Source: Elusimicrobiota bacterium
GTDB lineage: Bacteria; Elusimicrobiota; Elusimicrobia; Elusimicrobiales; UBA9959
Direction of reading: 5' to 3'
Length of the DNA stretch: 8,231 nucleotides
Assembly (NCBI GenBank): GCA_003500765.1
Contig: DNQL01000246.1
Span: forward strand, 1-8,231
Each line of letters starts with the position of its first letter. Within the stretch, counting starts at the first letter, position 1. This document shows positions 7,113 through 8,231 of the stretch, piece by piece. The position numbers and the translations under genes are program-made. The notes beneath the pieces are model-generated. The model saw only the letters and a program-made list of their open reading frames with translations, searched no databases and was not told the DNA's origin.

Positions 7113-7571
7113 ATGAAAACGAGAGCGTGCCCCTGCGGCGAAAAATGCGACTGCCCCAAACCGGTCCCCCGTCGGAGCCGGAGGCGGGAGGCGGTTCTCA
7201 AGGCCATGCTCTCAGCCCCGGCCCATATGACCGCCGGGGAGATATGCCGCGCGGCGGGCGGGCATATGCCCGGCATAGGCATCGCGACGGTCTATCGTTC
7301 GCTGAAATGCCTTTGCGGCTGCGGCAAGGCGGTTGAGTTCAAGCGCGGAAAATCGCCGTCCGTTTACGGGATACCCCTGCGAAGGTCCGGGCACGCCCAC
7401 CTGGTCTGCCGGGAGTGCGGGAACGCGAGCGAAATGCCGCTGCCGGGCGCTGAAAAACTCGGCCGCCGGGTTTCCGCCGGTACCGGCTTCTCCCCCTTCG
7501 GGAGCCGGCTGGAGATCTATGGGATCTGCGCCAAATGTAATCGGAAAGGAACCGCACGAGGAAATGTATGA
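7113..7571 (+). CDS. Fur-family regulator with extra cysteine clusters
   Basis: The 152-residue product is a Fur-type metal- or peroxide-responsive repressor. Residues 20-75 are the winged helix with the recognition segment IGIATVYRSL (55-64), nearly identical to Fur. The structural zinc site is intact: C99/C102 (HLVCREC) and C139/C142 (YGICAKC). Aligned by eye to E. coli Fur, site 1 ligands H87, D89 and H125 become Gly93, Ala95 and Ser131, leaving Glu114. Site 2 keeps His38, His96 and Glu107 but has Gly86 for E81. Extra cysteines occur as CPCGEKCDC at residues 6-14 before the DNA-binding domain, at 45, and as CLCGC at 66-70. The last cluster sits in the hinge before the dimer domain. Its Fur box promoter implies autoregulation. 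It overlaps the lipoprotein gene by 4 bp. Which signal it senses is open. Confidence 0.92.
   Translation: MKTRACPCGEKCDCPKPVPRRSRRREAVLKAMLSAPAHMTAGEICRAAGGHMPGIGIATVYRSLKCLCGCGKAVEFKRGKSPSVYGIPLRRSGHAHLVCRECGNASEMPLPGAEKLGRRVSAGTGFSPFGSRLEIYGICAKCNRKGTARGNV
7558..7562 (+). promoter_or_regulatory. Ribosome binding site of the lipoprotein gene
   Basis: GAGGA lies 5 nt before the ATG at 7568 and inside the end of the Fur-family gene. It supports the 4 bp overlapping start. Confidence 0.65.
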
Positions 7572-8011
7572 AAAAAGTACTCATCGGCATGACCCTGCTT
7601 CCCGTTCTTTTCGCCTGCTCTAAAGGCCCGGGACAGCCCCCGTCCGAAGGAGATCTCCGTTCCGGCCCGGCCGCCGCCGCGGTATTGGAGGAAGGCGAAA
7701 AGACGGCCCTTCCGGACGGCGGCTATTTTACCTGGAAGTTCAGCGAGAAGCCGAAGTTGGGCGTCATTATAATCAACCTGCAGGCCTTCGGGCCGGACGG
7801 AAAGCCGGATACGGCGTACGGCCTGGTCGGCGAGTTCGGCATGCCGTCGATGAAGTATCACGATTCGGGGCCGAAGCCTTTCATACTCAGCAGGAAAGGC
7901 CATTACCTCCTGCCGGTGGAGTTCAGCATGGCCGGCGAGTGGGAGATAGTCATACGCGTATCGCGCGAGGGCAAGGAGATATATGAAGGCCGCAAGCTTC
8001 TTACTATTTAG
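7568..8011 (+). CDS. YtkA/FixH-like lipoprotein
   Basis: The 147-residue product has a type II signal peptide with lipobox LFAC; Cys17 is the lipidation site, followed by Ser-Lys. After a Pro/Gly/Ala-rich linker (to about residue 45), residues 50-147 form a beta-sandwich that resembles YtkA/FixH-like domains: GYFTWKF (52-58), LGVIIINLQAFGPDGKPD (64-81), a Met-containing loop GMPSMKYHDSGP (90-101), GHYLLPVEFSMAGEWEIVI (110-128), and a final strand. FixH and YtkA-like domains are often tied to copper delivery or envelope metal handling, and the Met/His loop is the likely ligand region. Translation is coupled to the Fur-family gene, and the end overlaps the next start by 29 bp. The lipoprotein call is firm, the domain call fairly good, the copper link inference. 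Confidence 0.85.
   Translation: MKKVLIGMTLLPVLFACSKGPGQPPSEGDLRSGPAAAAVLEEGEKTALPDGGYFTWKFSEKPKLGVIIINLQAFGPDGKPDTAYGLVGEFGMPSMKYHDSGPKPFILSRKGHYLLPVEFSMAGEWEIVIRVSREGKEIYEGRKLLTI
7973..7978 (+). promoter_or_regulatory. Ribosome binding site deciding the start at 7983
   Basis: AAGGAG is found 4 nt before the ATG at 7983, inside the lipoprotein gene. It is the strongest Shine-Dalgarno match in the window and the main evidence that the downstream frame is a true gene. Confidence 0.75.
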
Positions 8012-8231
8012 CTTCCTCGTCTCCCCCCTGCCGGCCGCGGCCGGCAGTTCCCTGCTCTTCCTGGAGCTGCAGGGGGTCGGAGGGTATTCCTCGGCCGGCA
8101 AGTCGGAGATATGGCATTCCATGCACGACATGGAGCCGATGCAGAAAACCTCCGCCGGTTTCGACCTGGTACACCGCCCGGGAGGCGGCGCGACGCTGGC
8201 CCTGCAGGCGCGGCTGGCGCACGATCCCGAC
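7983..8231 (+). CDS. N-terminal part of an exported, possibly outer-membrane protein (cut by window edge)
   Basis: An open frame of 83 codons runs to the right edge without a stop. It starts MKAASFLLFSFLVSPLPAAA, a clear signal peptide with likely cleavage after residue 20. Mature residues include GVGGYSSAGKSEIWHSMHDM (31-50), a Met/His cluster WHSMHDMEPM (44-53), and strands FDLVHR and ATLALQARLAHD (60-81). The alternating hydrophobic pattern suggests beta strands of an outer-membrane barrel. The start is set by AAGGAG 4 nt upstream, and the frame overlaps the lipoprotein gene by 29 bp, so it is probably the third gene of the Fur-family operon. The Met/His cluster could bind copper. I do not recognise the family. 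Confidence 0.75.
   Translation, partial: MKAASFLLFSFLVSPLPAAAGSSLLFLELQGVGGYSSAGKSEIWHSMHDMEPMQKTSAGFDLVHRPGGGATLALQARLAHDPD

Noticed and set aside
7517..8131. A 204-codon minus-strand frame opposite the lipoprotein gene
   Set aside because: It is antisense to two frames with signal peptides and ribosome binding sites, and shows no recognisable domain.

Overview
The window is a GC-rich bacterial stretch packed with genes. Its longest gap is the 162 bp between 6950 and 7113, so no stretch over 300 bp lacks a gene. A Gram-negative-type envelope is likely: there is a lipoprotein, two proteins with Sec signal peptides, and a start that looks like an outer-membrane protein. I cannot name the phylum. 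An uncultured or deep-branching lineage such as Elusimicrobiota is only a guess. No rRNA, tRNA, CRISPR array or insertion sequence was seen.

Left part (1-926, minus strand): the first 54 codons of a gene running off the left edge overlap the end of a polytopic membrane protein by 4 bp (ATGA). A 67 bp divergent promoter region (927-993) separates this pair from a plus-strand exported protein with SH3-like domains (994-1734). That gene ends convergently, 14 bp from the operon on its right.

Centre (6950 down to 1749, minus strand): five genes appear to form one operon. In transcription order they are a secreted Cys/His-rich protein, a CRP/FNR-family regulator, hisS, aspS and lipA. Junctions are a 4 bp overlap, a 4 bp overlap, a 40 bp gap and a 1 bp gap. 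The AspRS carries the His/Gly pair typical of non-discriminating enzymes, so it probably also makes Asp-tRNA(Asn).

Right part (7113-8231, plus strand): a Fur-family regulator is divergent from the Cys/His-rich gene. It is followed by a YtkA/FixH-like lipoprotein (4 bp overlap) and by an exported, possibly outer-membrane protein (29 bp overlap, strong ribosome binding site) that runs off the right edge. A near-perfect Fur box covers the -10 element of the Fur-family gene, so autoregulation is very likely. This regulator is unusual. It keeps the structural four-cysteine zinc site and the Fur DNA-recognition helix, but lacks most classical sensory-metal ligands and carries two extra cysteine clusters (CxCxxxCxC and CxCxC).

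The divergent pair plus the two envelope genes look like a compact metal- or thiol-responsive envelope module. One arm is wired into a housekeeping operon of translation and lipoylation genes. This is the most interesting part of the window. The metal and the function are inference.
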